Assembly: GCF_000164135.1 (NCBI RefSeq)
Contig: NZ_GG770553.1
Location: 1,419,454-1,470,106 of the forward strand
Origin: Mycobacterium parascrofulaceum ATCC BAA-614
GTDB lineage: Bacteria; Actinomycetota; Actinomycetes; Mycobacteriales; Mycobacteriaceae
Length of the DNA stretch: 50,653 bases
Direction: 5' to 3'
The notes below the pieces were generated by a model. The model worked only from the letters and a program-made list of their open reading frames with translations. It was not told the DNA's origin and searched no databases. The translations under genes and the position numbers were made by a program. This document shows positions 1-7,037 of the stretch, in pieces; positions within the stretch are counted from its first letter, which is position 1; the number at the start of each line of letters is the position of its first letter.

Positions 1-520
1 CGGCCGCCGCCGCGGCGTCGAGCACGCCCCGCGGGGCCGGGCCGCCGCCGAGCAACACCGCGTCCAATTCCGCGAGGGCGGCCGCGGCCCCCGGGTCGGT
101 CAGCGCCTTGGCCAGCTGCGCGGCGACCAGCGACGTGTACCGCCGGCCGGGCCCCAATCGCGCTGTCGCGCCGGGCAATTCGCCGATATCGAAGCCCTTG
201 GAGGGGTTTGTGACGTCCAGCTCGACGGGGGTCGAGCCGGCGAGCGCGCTGCGCACCAGCACCTGCAGGCCGGCGATGTGATGCGGCGGCAGCGCCAGCA
301 GCCAGCTGCCCGGCCCGCCGAGGCGGTCATGGGTGGCCGTCGCGCTGGCCGTCAGCGCGGCCGCGCTCAGCAGCGCCCCCTTGGGGGTGCCCGTGGTGCC
401 CGACGTCGTCACCACCACGGCCACGTCGTCGTCGATCGGTTCCCCGACCCGCAGCCCCGCCGCCAGCGCGTCGGAGCCCGGGGCGAGGGCGACCAGCGCG
501 GGGTCGCGGCCGTCCAGCAC
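1..520 (-). CDS. menE: o-succinylbenzoate-CoA ligase MenE, N-terminal part (cut by left window edge)
   Basis: MenE activates o-succinylbenzoate with ATP and CoA before MenB closes the naphthoate ring. The visible part reads as an adenylate-forming enzyme: the ATP-binding loop TTSGTTGTPKG is followed by a GGPGSWLLALPPHHIAG stretch and GRRYTSLVAAQLAKAL, all typical of MenE. The carboxy half lies off the left edge. The start given is the first standard in-frame codon, GTG at 518-520, equivalent to the M. tuberculosis Rv0542c start as I recall it. The frame stays open upstream with MenE-like sequence (VLRALTVPPG) up to a CTG at 581-583 and an ATA that overlaps the stop of the upstream gene, so the true start may be non-canonical. 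It is the last gene of a leftward run from the DUF3349 gene. Confidence 0.88.
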   Translation of the reverse strand, partial: MLDGRDPALVALAPGSDALAAGLRVGEPIDDDVAVVVTTSGTTGTPKGALLSAAALTASATATHDRLGGPGSWLLALPPHHIAGLQVLVRSALAGSTPVELDVTNPSKGFDIGELPGATARLGPGRRYTSLVAAQLAKALTDPGAAAALAELDAVLLGGGPAPRGVLDAAAAA

Positions 521-588
521 CCGTTCCAGGGCGGGCAGCAGCGACGAGACGGCCGCACCCGGGGGAACGGTGAGGGCGCGCAGTACGG

Positions 589-891
589 CTATGCGGGGTC
601 CTCGACCTCGTCCGCGTCGTCGAACGGCCAGCCCTGGGCCGCCAACCGGAGCCGCACCCGCTCGACGTCCTCGGGCGTCGGCAACTCGTCGGTGATCTGG
701 GTGATCAGCACCCCGATGTCGACGTCGTCGAACTCGCCGCGCCGGATCAGCTCGCAGGCCACCTCTTTGACCTCGTCGTTGGACAGCCGGCGGGCCAACA
801 GCGCGAGCACCGGGAAGGTGTCCGTCGGCGGGACGCCTTCGGGGTATCCCGCGCGCAGCCACGAGACGATCGAGTTGAGAAATCCGTTCAC
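589..891 (-). CDS. DUF3349 family small protein (Rv0543c-like)
   Basis: A 100-residue protein starting at GTG with a purine-rich GGGGGAG about ten bases upstream. It opens with a short hydrophobic helix (MNGFLNSIVSWL) and contains the ARRLSNDEVKEVACEL and DVDIGVLITQITDELP segments that mark the DUF3349 family, a small all-helical fold restricted largely to mycobacteria. The biochemical role is unknown. Its stop codon lies directly against the menE reading frame, so the two are probably co-transcribed; that link to menaquinone synthesis is positional only. The acidic C-terminus (DDADEVEDPA) is ordinary for the family. Confidence 0.8.
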   Translation of the reverse strand: MNGFLNSIVSWLRAGYPEGVPPTDTFPVLALLARRLSNDEVKEVACELIRRGEFDDVDIGVLITQITDELPTPEDVERVRLRLAAQGWPFDDADEVEDPA

Positions 892-947
892 GCTGGTACA
901 GCTCCCCCCGGTGTCCGGCTCCGTAACGCGGTGAGCATCAGTCGATG

Positions 948-1235
948 CTACTTCGGCGTGGCTCCCAGGAAAGCGGTGCCGGTGTGGTGGGCGATGAAGT
1001 CCCTGGAGATGTACAGCAGGGCGAAGGCGATCACCACCAGTACCACCGCATAGATCAGCCAGGCGAGCGCGAGCAGCGCCGGGTTCTTCTGCTGCGAGCC
1101 GCCCTGCCCGGCGCCTACCGCGTGGAATCGCAGCCCCAGGGCGAACAGCCCCGGCAACGCGGCCCCGGCCAGCATGGAGAAGAGCAGGATCTTGAGGGAT
1201 GCCTGGTAGTTGAACCAGTCGCTGAAGTGACTCAT
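948..1235 (-). CDS. small two-helix membrane protein (Rv0544c-like)
   Basis: A 95-residue protein with two clear membrane segments, roughly residues 14-36 (LKILLFSMLAGAALPGLFAL) and 52-74 (LLALAWLIYAVVLVVIAFAL), joined by a Gly/Gln-rich loop. No enzymatic motif is visible. The ATG overlaps the TGA of pitA by one base (TGATG), so translation is probably coupled, and the gene may encode an accessory subunit of the phosphate transporter. That role is inference; what is seen is the coupling and the membrane topology. I chose the ATG at 1233-1235 because an open frame further upstream only shadows pitA. Confidence 0.75.
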   Translation of the reverse strand: MSHFSDWFNYQASLKILLFSMLAGAALPGLFALGLRFHAVGAGQGGSQQKNPALLALAWLIYAVVLVVIAFALLYISRDFIAHHTGTAFLGATPK

Positions 1236-2476
1236 CAAGCGTTCGCCTTCATCGTCGGGTCGTCGGAGTCGTACCGGCCAGGCGCGCCGCTGCCGTTCGT
1301 CGGGTGCACGTCCGACGGCGGCAGGTGCTCGGCGGCGTCCTGAAGCCCTGCCGTCAGGTCGCCCTTCCATTCGGCGTTGACGTTCTTGTGGTCGACCTTG
1401 ACCTTGCGCGACCGGATGTAGATGGTGGCCGAGACGGCGACCAGCAGCCCGAAGCCGACGATGACCCCGGGGTATCCGCCGATCAGGTGCACGATCCAGT
1501 AGGTGACCGCGCCGACCACTCCCGCCAGCGGGAGCGTCACCAGCCAGGCGACGGCCATGCGGCCGGCCACGCCCCAGCGCACCTCGCCGCCGGGCTTGCC
1601 CAGCCCGCTGCCCAGCACCGAGCCCGTGCAGACCTGCGTCGTCGACAGCGCGTAGCCGAAGTGGGTGGACAGCAGGATAACCGCGGCCGAGGACGACTCG
1701 GCCGCCATGCCTTGGGGCGACTGGATCTCCACCAGCCCCTTGCCCAGGGTGCGGATGATGCGCCAGCCGCCCAGGTAGGTGCCCGCCGCCATGGACAGCG
1801 CGCACGCAACGATGACCCATAGGGGCGGCATGGCGGCGTTCCGGCTGATCGAGCCGTATGACATCAGCGCCAGAAAGATGATGCCCATCGTCTTCTGCGC
1901 GTCGCCGGTCCCGTGCGCCAGCGAGACCAGCGACGCCGAGCCCCACTGGCCGTAACGGAACCCGGATTCGGTGTGTTTGATCGGGATGCCGCGGGTGATC
2001 CGGTACACGAGCCAGGTCGCGATCGCCCCGACGGCGATGGCCAGGATCGCAGCGACCACCGCCGGGATGAGTACGTGGGACACCAGGCCCTTCCAGATCA
2101 CCCCGTGTCCACCGACGGCGGCGATCGTGGCGCCGACGATGCCGCCGATCAGCGCGTGCGACGAGCTGGACGGGATGCCGAAGAGCCAAGTCAGCAGGTT
2201 CCACACGATGCCGCCGACCAGGCCGGCGAACACCAGCTCCAGTGTCACGATGTGCCCGTCGATGAGGCCCTTGGCGATGGTGGCGGCGACGGCGGTCGAC
2301 ATGAACGCACCCACCAGGTTCAGCACCGCGGACAGCGCGACCGCCACCTTGGGCTTGAGCGCGCCGCTGGCGATGGAGGTGGCCATCGCGTTGCCGGTGT
2401 CATGGAAGCCGTTCGTGAAATCGAAAGCGAGTGCCGTGATTACGACAATGCTGAGGAGGAACAATTGGATGTTCAC
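1235..2476 (-). CDS. pitA: low-affinity inorganic phosphate transporter PitA
   Basis: A 413-residue integral membrane protein of the PiT family, which imports phosphate (as metal-phosphate) with protons. The N-terminal signature FDFTNGFHDTGNAMATSIAS and the internal second repeat (RYGQWGSASLVSLAHGTGDAQKTMG) are the two inverted PiT halves, and both keep the GN/GTGDAQ substrate-site residues. About ten hydrophobic segments are visible. Length is close to M. tuberculosis PitA (Rv0545c). Start is GTG at 2474-2476; a poorer ribosome site (AGGCG) precedes it. A direct repeat resembling a response-regulator box lies about 85-100 bases upstream. The next gene downstream is translationally coupled. 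Confidence 0.92.
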   Translation of the reverse strand: MNIQLFLLSIVVITALAFDFTNGFHDTGNAMATSIASGALKPKVAVALSAVLNLVGAFMSTAVAATIAKGLIDGHIVTLELVFAGLVGGIVWNLLTWLFGIPSSSSHALIGGIVGATIAAVGGHGVIWKGLVSHVLIPAVVAAILAIAVGAIATWLVYRITRGIPIKHTESGFRYGQWGSASLVSLAHGTGDAQKTMGIIFLALMSYGSISRNAAMPPLWVIVACALSMAAGTYLGGWRIIRTLGKGLVEIQSPQGMAAESSSAAVILLSTHFGYALSTTQVCTGSVLGSGLGKPGGEVRWGVAGRMAVAWLVTLPLAGVVGAVTYWIVHLIGGYPGVIVGFGLLVAVSATIYIRSRKVKVDHKNVNAEWKGDLTAGLQDAAEHLPPSDVHPTNGSGAPGRYDSDDPTMKANA

Positions 2477-2561
2477 AGCGCCTGATTCTCGTGGTTGGGA
2501 GATTCGATTGTCGAACGGTGGGAAAGGCGAAATACGGGTGTATTTTGAGTCGTCGCCAGAT

Positions 2562-2578
2562 GTTACCTCTCAGTTAAC
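2562..2578 (-). promoter_or_regulatory. possible response-regulator box upstream of pitA
   Basis: Read on the minus strand this is GTTAAC then five bases then GGTAAC, an imperfect direct repeat with an 11-base period. OmpR/PhoB-class regulators bind such repeats. It lies 86-102 bases before the pitA start and overlaps the last codons of the glyoxalase-like gene. Assignment to a phosphate regulator such as RegX3 is a guess from context. Confidence 0.3.
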
Positions 2579-2981
2579 CGGAATTTCCCTGCCGTTCACT
2601 TCGGGTGTCGCGGCGTAGCGGGTGCTCCGGCGGTATCTGCACGAAGATCAGCGTGATCCCGTCGGGGTCGGTCACGTGCATCTCGTGCAAGCCCCACGGT
2701 TCCCGGCGCGCCTCGCGGGCGATCGGGACGCCGCGGCCCCGCAGCTCGGCCTGCGTCGCCTCAATGTCGCGGACCTGTAGCCACAGCGCGCCGGGGAAGG
2801 GGCCCCGGGAGTGGTCCGGAGAGCCGTAGCCCGCCAGCTCCAGCAGCGACTGGCCGGCGAAAAAGACTGTGCCGCCGCCGTATTCGCGGAATATCGCGAG
2901 CCCGATCTGGTCCCGATAGAAGCTCAACGACCGCTGATAGTCCGCCGGCCGGAACAGCACCCGGCTGGCGAGGATCTCCAT
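2574..2981 (-). CDS. glyoxalase/bleomycin-resistance-fold protein (Rv0546c-like)
   Basis: A 135-residue vicinal-oxygen-chelate protein. Two beta-alpha-beta-beta-beta modules are readable: the first from VLFRPADYQRSLSFYRDQIG to SLLELAGYG, the second from GALWLQVRDIEATQAELRGR to LHEMHVTDPDGITLIFVQ. The DPDG turn and the histidine of LHEMHV are the usual metal-site region of the fold. Substrate cannot be told from sequence: family members include glyoxalase I, dioxygenases and drug-binding proteins. It lies 27 bases after the SDR gene on the same strand and is probably in its transcript. The C-terminal tail (RRDTRSERQGNSG) is polar and probably disordered. Confidence 0.8.
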   Translation of the reverse strand: MEILASRVLFRPADYQRSLSFYRDQIGLAIFREYGGGTVFFAGQSLLELAGYGSPDHSRGPFPGALWLQVRDIEATQAELRGRGVPIAREARREPWGLHEMHVTDPDGITLIFVQIPPEHPLRRDTRSERQGNSG

Positions 2982-3008
2982 AGCGTCGTGTCTATCACAC
3001 GCGCCGGC

Positions 3009-3905
3009 TCAGCTGCCGTTTTCACGGTTGGGCTGGATGCTTTGTCGCTGCATGATCGCGTTGACGAAGCGGGGCCCGAAGGTGTCCAGCGCCTTGGCGG
3101 CGATCGCCATCCGCGGCGCGATCCGCACCGGCCGGGTGCGGGCGGCGGTCAGCATCCATTCGGCGGCCTCCTCCGAGGTGAGCGCCGGCATGCCCTCGTA
3201 GGCCTTCGTCGGCGCGATCATCGGTGTGGCCACCAGCGGGTAGTACAGCGTCGTCGAGTGCACGCCCTGGTGGCCCCACTCGGTCTCCACCACCCGGCTC
3301 ACCGCCGACAGCGCCGCCTTCGACGCGTTGTAGACCGCGAACAGCGGCGACGCCTCGGAGAGCACGCCCCAGGTGGAGACGTTGATGATGTGGCCGTCGC
3401 CGCGCTCGAGCATTTTGGGCGCCAGGCCGCGGATCAGCCGCAGCGGTGCGTAGTAGTTGAGCACCATGGTGCGTTCGACGTCGTGCCAGCGCTCGAGCGA
3501 CTCGGCCAGCGGCCGGCGGATGGAGCGGCCGGCGTTGTTGATCAGGATGTCCACCCCGCCGAGCCGCTTCTCGGCGTCGGCGACCAGCGCGTCGACGGCG
3601 CCCATGTCGGAGACGTCGCAGGGCATGGACAGCGCGGTGCCGCCCGCCGCGGTGATCCGCTGCGCCAGCGCGTCCAGCAGTTCCTGCCGCCGGGCCACGA
3701 CCGCGACCGTCGCGCCCTCGCGGGCCAGTAGTTCGGCCGCCGCCTCGCCGATGCCCGAGGACGCCCCGGTGAGCAGCACCCGCTTGCCGGCGAGGTCGAC
3801 CGGCTTGATCGCGGGCCGGTTGACCAGCACCTGGGGGGCCATCGGGGGGCGCATGGTGGCCAGGACGAGCTGATCGGTCAAACGGCGCAGGGGACTCTTG
3901 CTCAC
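3009..3905 (-). CDS. short-chain dehydrogenase/reductase (Rv0547c-like)
   Basis: A 298-residue classical SDR. The cofactor loop TGASSGIG is near residues 46-53, CDVSDMGAVDALV follows for adenine binding, NNAG sits near 125, and the catalytic Tyr-Lys pair is in YNASK with the serine in NVST upstream. An N-terminal extension of about 40 residues before the Rossmann fold is seen in the M. tuberculosis orthologue as well, as I recall. The RR of VVARRQELLD suggests NADP preference. Substrate unknown. It begins its own leftward run with the glyoxalase gene; the hairpin repeats at 3938-3990 separate it from menB. Confidence 0.83.
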   Translation of the reverse strand: MSKSPLRRLTDQLVLATMRPPMAPQVLVNRPAIKPVDLAGKRVLLTGASSGIGEAAAELLAREGATVAVVARRQELLDALAQRITAAGGTALSMPCDVSDMGAVDALVADAEKRLGGVDILINNAGRSIRRPLAESLERWHDVERTMVLNYYAPLRLIRGLAPKMLERGDGHIINVSTWGVLSEASPLFAVYNASKAALSAVSRVVETEWGHQGVHSTTLYYPLVATPMIAPTKAYEGMPALTSEEAAEWMLTAARTRPVRIAPRMAIAAKALDTFGPRFVNAIMQRQSIQPNRENGS

Positions 3906-3937
3906 GTGGGGAGTCTAGGGCGGCGCGGCGGCGCCGA

Positions 3938-3990
3938 GCGTCACGCCAGCGTGACGCCGGGCGCCGAGCGCCACGCCAGCGTGACGCTCG
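3938..3990. repeat. two tandem palindromic hairpin repeats downstream of menB
   Basis: Copy one (3938-3957) is GCGTCACGC, CA, GCGTGACGC, a perfect 9-base inverted repeat. Copy two (3965-3990) has 12-base arms, CGAGCGCCACGC and GCGTGACGCTCG, with a single mismatch that would be a U-G pair in the leftward RNA. The same unit recurs at 6971-7022. The position just after the menB stop fits a transcription terminator without a T-run, or a dispersed repeat; sequence alone cannot decide. Confidence 0.7.
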
Positions 3991-4012
3991 GGCGCCAGCA
4001 GCGCCCCGGCGC

Positions 4013-4915
4013 TCAGAAGTAGCGGGGGAACCGGCTCCAGTCCGGCGGCCGCTTCTCCAGGAAGGCGTCGCGCCCCTCGACGGCCTCGTCGGTCATGTAC
4101 GCCAGCCGGGTGGCCTCGCCGGCGAACAGCTGCTGGCCCACCAGCCCGTCGTCGAGCAGGTTGAAGGCGAACTTGAGCATGCGTTGCGCCTGCGGGGATT
4201 TGGCGTTGATCTCGGCGGCCCACTGGATCGCCTCGGCCTCCAGGTCGACGTGGCCGACGACCGCGTTGACCGCGCCCATGTGGTGCATCTGCTCGGCGGT
4301 GTAGGTGCGGCCCAGGAAGAAGATCTCGCGGGCGAACTTCTGGCCCACCTGGCGCGCCAGGTACGCGCTGCCGTAGCCGCCGTCGAAGCTGCCGACGTCG
4401 GCGTCGGTCTGCTTGAACCGGGCGTGCTCGCGGCTGGCCAGGGTGAGGTCGCAGACCACGTGCAGGCTGTGCCCGCCGCCCGCGGCCCACCCGTTCACCA
4501 GGCAGATGACCACCTTGGGCATGAACCGGATCAACCGCTGAACCTCGAGGATGTGCAGCCGGCCGGCGCGGGCGGGGTCGACGGTCTCGGCGGTGTCCCC
4601 GCTGGCGTACTGGTAGCCGGAGCGCCCGCGGACGCGCTGGTCACCGCCGGAGCAGAACGCCCAGCCGCCGTCCTTGGGCGAGGGGCCGTTGCCGGTCAGC
4701 AGCACCACGCCGATGTCGGGGGACATCCGCGCGTGGTCGAGCACCCGGTAGAGCTCGTCGACGGTGTGCGGCCGGAAGGCGTTGCGCACCTCGGGCCGGT
4801 CGAACGCCACCCGGACCGTGGCGTCGGTGATGTGGCGGTGGTAGGTGATGTCGGTCAGGTCGTCGAACCCGGCCACCGGCCGCCAGGCCTGTGCGTCAAA
4901 GGGATTGTCGGTCAA
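4013..4915 (-). CDS. menB: 1,4-dihydroxy-2-naphthoyl-CoA synthase MenB
   Basis: A 300-residue crotonase-fold enzyme that performs the Dieckmann-type ring closure of o-succinylbenzoyl-CoA. Diagnostic segments: FDRPEVRNAFRPHTVDEL near the start, the oxyanion-hole loops CSGGDQRVRG and GWAAGGGHSLH, and the MenB-specific DADVGSFDGGYGSAYLAR containing the active-site aspartate and serine. The C-terminal PPDWSRFPRYF is the conserved tail that crosses to the neighbouring subunit. Length is close to Rv0548c. It is separated by only 13 bases from the deazaflavin-type gene upstream and so is probably the third gene of a leftward operon starting at the aldo/keto reductase. Hairpin repeats follow its stop. 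Confidence 0.95.
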   Translation of the reverse strand: MTDNPFDAQAWRPVAGFDDLTDITYHRHITDATVRVAFDRPEVRNAFRPHTVDELYRVLDHARMSPDIGVVLLTGNGPSPKDGGWAFCSGGDQRVRGRSGYQYASGDTAETVDPARAGRLHILEVQRLIRFMPKVVICLVNGWAAGGGHSLHVVCDLTLASREHARFKQTDADVGSFDGGYGSAYLARQVGQKFAREIFFLGRTYTAEQMHHMGAVNAVVGHVDLEAEAIQWAAEINAKSPQAQRMLKFAFNLLDDGLVGQQLFAGEATRLAYMTDEAVEGRDAFLEKRPPDWSRFPRYF

Positions 4916-4928
4916 AATGTTTGAACTC

Positions 4929-5384
4929 CTATACCGGGTCGAGCCGGAACACCGCGCAGCGGCCGGCCAGGGCCTCGAACTCCTCCGGGCGGCCCTCGGT
5001 GACGAATCCCGCCCGCTTCATGAAGCCGACGCCCGTCGGCACCTCGGTGGGGAACAGCCGCAGGATCGGTCGCGCGTCGTCGGCGGACAGCTCGGCCATC
5101 CGCACCCGCCGCACGTGGCGGCCGCGCGCGATCGTCGCCGCACCGGCGGCCCGCGCGTTGGCCACCCAGTCGGCGCCGGGAGACCCGGCGACGACGTACT
5201 GTCGGCCGTCGACCGTCATCGGGGTCACCGGTGTCGAGCGCGGCGCGCCGGACTTGCGGCCGGTCACCGTCAGCACGACGGGGCTCTCGCCGCCGAAACT
5301 CATTCCCAGCCGCGACATCTGGATGAAGACCTTGTTGGCCGGTTTCAGCCACCACGGCGGCTTGATCGGCTTGCCGCTTCCCAT
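4929..5384 (-). CDS. deazaflavin (F420)-dependent nitroreductase-family protein
   Basis: A 151-residue split-barrel protein of the Ddn/F420-dependent quinone reductase family. It shows the family core VLTVTGRKSGAPRSTPVTPM followed by GRQYVVAGSPGADWVANARA, where the GR(K/S)SG loop and the glycine-rich ADW.NA segment bind the F420 phosphates. Members reduce quinones, nitroimidazoles or other electrophiles; the exact substrate is not readable. Start ATG at 5382-5384, 11 bases after the aldo/keto reductase stop. In M. tuberculosis I recall the vapBC3 toxin-antitoxin pair at this position, so this gene is part of a local replacement. Adjacency to menB makes a quinone substrate tempting but unproven. 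Confidence 0.82.
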   Translation of the reverse strand: MGSGKPIKPPWWLKPANKVFIQMSRLGMSFGGESPVVLTVTGRKSGAPRSTPVTPMTVDGRQYVVAGSPGADWVANARAAGAATIARGRHVRRVRMAELSADDARPILRLFPTEVPTGVGFMKRAGFVTEGRPEEFEALAGRCAVFRLDPV

Positions 5385-5395
5385 AGGCAGCGACG

Positions 5396-6316
5396 TTACC
5401 TCTGGAAGGGTTCGACCCCGTGCGGCTGGGGCTCCGTCGTGCCGGCGGCGTCCAGCCTTTCCAGCGCGGCGGCGCTCAGCGTGACGTCCCCCGCGGCGAC
5501 GTTCTCCTGCAGGTGTGCGACCGACCGCGTCCCCGGGATCAGCAACGTGTTGGGCGTGTGGCCCAGCAGCCAGGCCAGGCCGACCTGGGCGCCCGTCACG
5601 CCGAGATCGCCGGCGATCTCGGCCACCGCCGGATGGTCGGCGACCTTGGGGAAACCGGGGAACGACGATCCCAGCGGGAAGTAGGGCACCCACGCGATGC
5701 CTTCGGCCGCGCAGACGCGCAGCGTCTCCTCCTGCGACCGGTCGAGCAGGCTGTAGGCGTTCTGCACGCAGGCGATCCCCGCGGGCAACGCCCGGCGCAA
5801 CACGTCCAACGGCACGGCGCTGATGCCGATCGCGCCGATCTTGCCCTCGTCGCGCAGCGCGATCATCTCCGCGAGCTGGTCGTCGACGTCGACGACCTGG
5901 TCGCCCTCGGCGGCCACGCCGGGCCCGAGGTCCATGCGCCGCAGGTTGACCACCGGCACGCAGTCCAGGCCGAGCTGGCGCAGATCGTCCTCCACCGCGG
6001 CGCGCAGTTCGGCGGGCCGTTGCGCCGCGGCCAGGGGGATCGGCTGCTCGCCGGTGTAGCGCGCGCCGACCTTGCTGACGATCACGAGGTCTTCGGGGTA
6101 CGGCGCGAGCGCGGCGCGGACCCGGCGGTTCACCTCCCCGGGGCCGTAGAAGGACGCGGTGTCGATGTGGTTGATGCCGAGCTCGACCGCGCGGCGCAGC
6201 ACCGCCGTCGCTTCGTCCGGTGTGGCCTCGAACAGCTGCATCGCGCCGTAGCCCACGCGGGCGACCGTCGACGCGCCGATGGTGCCGAGGCCGCCGGGCC
6301 GTGGTTGGTCGGTCAT
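5396..6316 (-). CDS. aldo/keto reductase
   Basis: A 306-residue (beta/alpha)8 NADPH-dependent oxidoreductase. The catalytic tetrad is visible: Asp in NHIDTASFYG with its Tyr, the Lys in VSKVGARY, and the later MDLG region standing where the His-containing strand ends. The C-terminal GTRSVAHLQENVAAG is the nucleotide-binding GTRS/x-x-EN motif. The ATG at 6314-6316 was chosen because AAGGAG lies five bases upstream; an in-frame codon at 6334 has no such site. Substrate unknown. It is the promoter-proximal gene of a probable operon with the deazaflavin protein and menB, reading away from tetR across two palindromic sites. Confidence 0.87.
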   Translation of the reverse strand: MTDQPRPGGLGTIGASTVARVGYGAMQLFEATPDEATAVLRRAVELGINHIDTASFYGPGEVNRRVRAALAPYPEDLVIVSKVGARYTGEQPIPLAAAQRPAELRAAVEDDLRQLGLDCVPVVNLRRMDLGPGVAAEGDQVVDVDDQLAEMIALRDEGKIGAIGISAVPLDVLRRALPAGIACVQNAYSLLDRSQEETLRVCAAEGIAWVPYFPLGSSFPGFPKVADHPAVAEIAGDLGVTGAQVGLAWLLGHTPNTLLIPGTRSVAHLQENVAAGDVTLSAAALERLDAAGTTEPQPHGVEPFQR

Positions 6317-6346
6317 GGTGCTCCTTCGTGTCACACTGGAGAAAAT

Positions 6347-6397
6347 GCGGAGGGCCCTCCGCTTATCCGGAGCGTAGCAGAAACGGAGGACCCTCCG
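6347..6397. promoter_or_regulatory. paired palindromic operators between the aldo/keto reductase and tetR
   Basis: The site at 6347-6362 is GCGGAGGGCCCTCCGC, a perfect 16-base palindrome. A second site at 6384-6397 has arms CGGAGG and CCTCCG around AC. Their centres are about 36 bases apart. The first covers the likely promoter of the leftward gene; the second contains the GGAGGA that would serve as the tetR ribosome site. Autoregulation by the adjacent TetR protein is the simplest reading. Confidence 0.68.
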
Positions 6398-6399
6398 CT

Positions 6400-6942
6400 T
6401 TGGCCGAGATTCGATCCGACGCGCGCCGGAACCGCGAGAAGCTGCTCGAGGTGGCGACGGCGGCGTTCTCCCAGGGCAGGTCCGTGTCGCTGGAGTCGAT
6501 CGCGCGCGACGCCGGCGTCGGAATCGGCACGCTCTACCGCCACTTCCCGAATCGAGAGGCGCTGGTCGAGGCGATCTACCGCACCGAGCTCGACGAAGTG
6601 GCTGCGACGGCCGAACGGCTGCTCAAGCGCCACCCGCCCAGGGAGGCCCTGCGCCGCTGGATGGATCGCTACGCCTCATTCGTGGCCGCCAAGCGCGGCA
6701 TGGCGGAGTCGCTGCAGGCGATCTTCGCCTCCGGCGCCATGCAGGCCGGCCAGACCCGCGACAGCATCGTCGGCGCCGTCGACCTGCTGCTGCGGGCCGG
6801 CGCCGACGACGGCAGCCTGCGCCCGGACGTCCAGGCCGACGACGTGGTGTCCAGCCTGATCGGCATCTTTTTGGCCAGCGGCTCGCCGGAGCAAACGGCT
6901 CGCATGCTCGACCTGCTGGTGGCGGGGGTGACTGGGCGCTAA
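6400..6942 (+). CDS. TetR/AcrR family transcriptional regulator
   Basis: A 180-residue repressor with an N-terminal helix-turn-helix: RRNREKLLEVATAAFSQ, then VSLESIARDAGVGIGTLYRHFPNREAL, the canonical TetR recognition region. The remainder is the all-helical ligand domain (ALRRWMDRYASFVAAKRGMAE onward) of the kind found in the SbtR-like TetR group. Start taken at TTG 6400-6402, ten bases after GGAGGA; a longer open frame from 6220 would run back through the divergent gene and is unlikely. Ligand unknown. It probably controls itself and the leftward aldo/keto reductase - deazaflavin - menB operon through the palindromes at 6347-6397. Confidence 0.87.
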   Translation: MAEIRSDARRNREKLLEVATAAFSQGRSVSLESIARDAGVGIGTLYRHFPNREALVEAIYRTELDEVAATAERLLKRHPPREALRRWMDRYASFVAAKRGMAESLQAIFASGAMQAGQTRDSIVGAVDLLLRAGADDGSLRPDVQADDVVSSLIGIFLASGSPEQTARMLDLLVAGVTGR

Positions 6943-6970
6943 CGAGCGCCGAGCGCTAACGACCTCTCAC

Positions 6971-7022
6971 CGAGCGTCACGCCAGCGTGGCCGTCGCCAC
7001 CGAGCGTCACGCCAGCGTGACG
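6971..7022. repeat. second cluster of the hairpin repeat between tetR and fadD8
   Basis: Two copies: an imperfect one starting CGAGCGTCACGCCAGCGTG at 6971, and a perfect GCGTCACGC, CA, GCGTGACGC at 7004-7022. These match the units at 3938-3990. A short direct repeat GCGCTAACGA at 6936-6945 and 6953-6962 precedes them. The position between converging genes fits bidirectional termination. Confidence 0.7.
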
Positions 7023-7037
7023 CCCGAGCGCCGAAAC

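Noticed and set aside
948..2204. A 418-codon frame covering both the small membrane protein and most of pitA
   Set aside because: Only its last 95 codons look like protein; the rest is pitA in another frame. The internal ATG coupled to the pitA stop is preferred.
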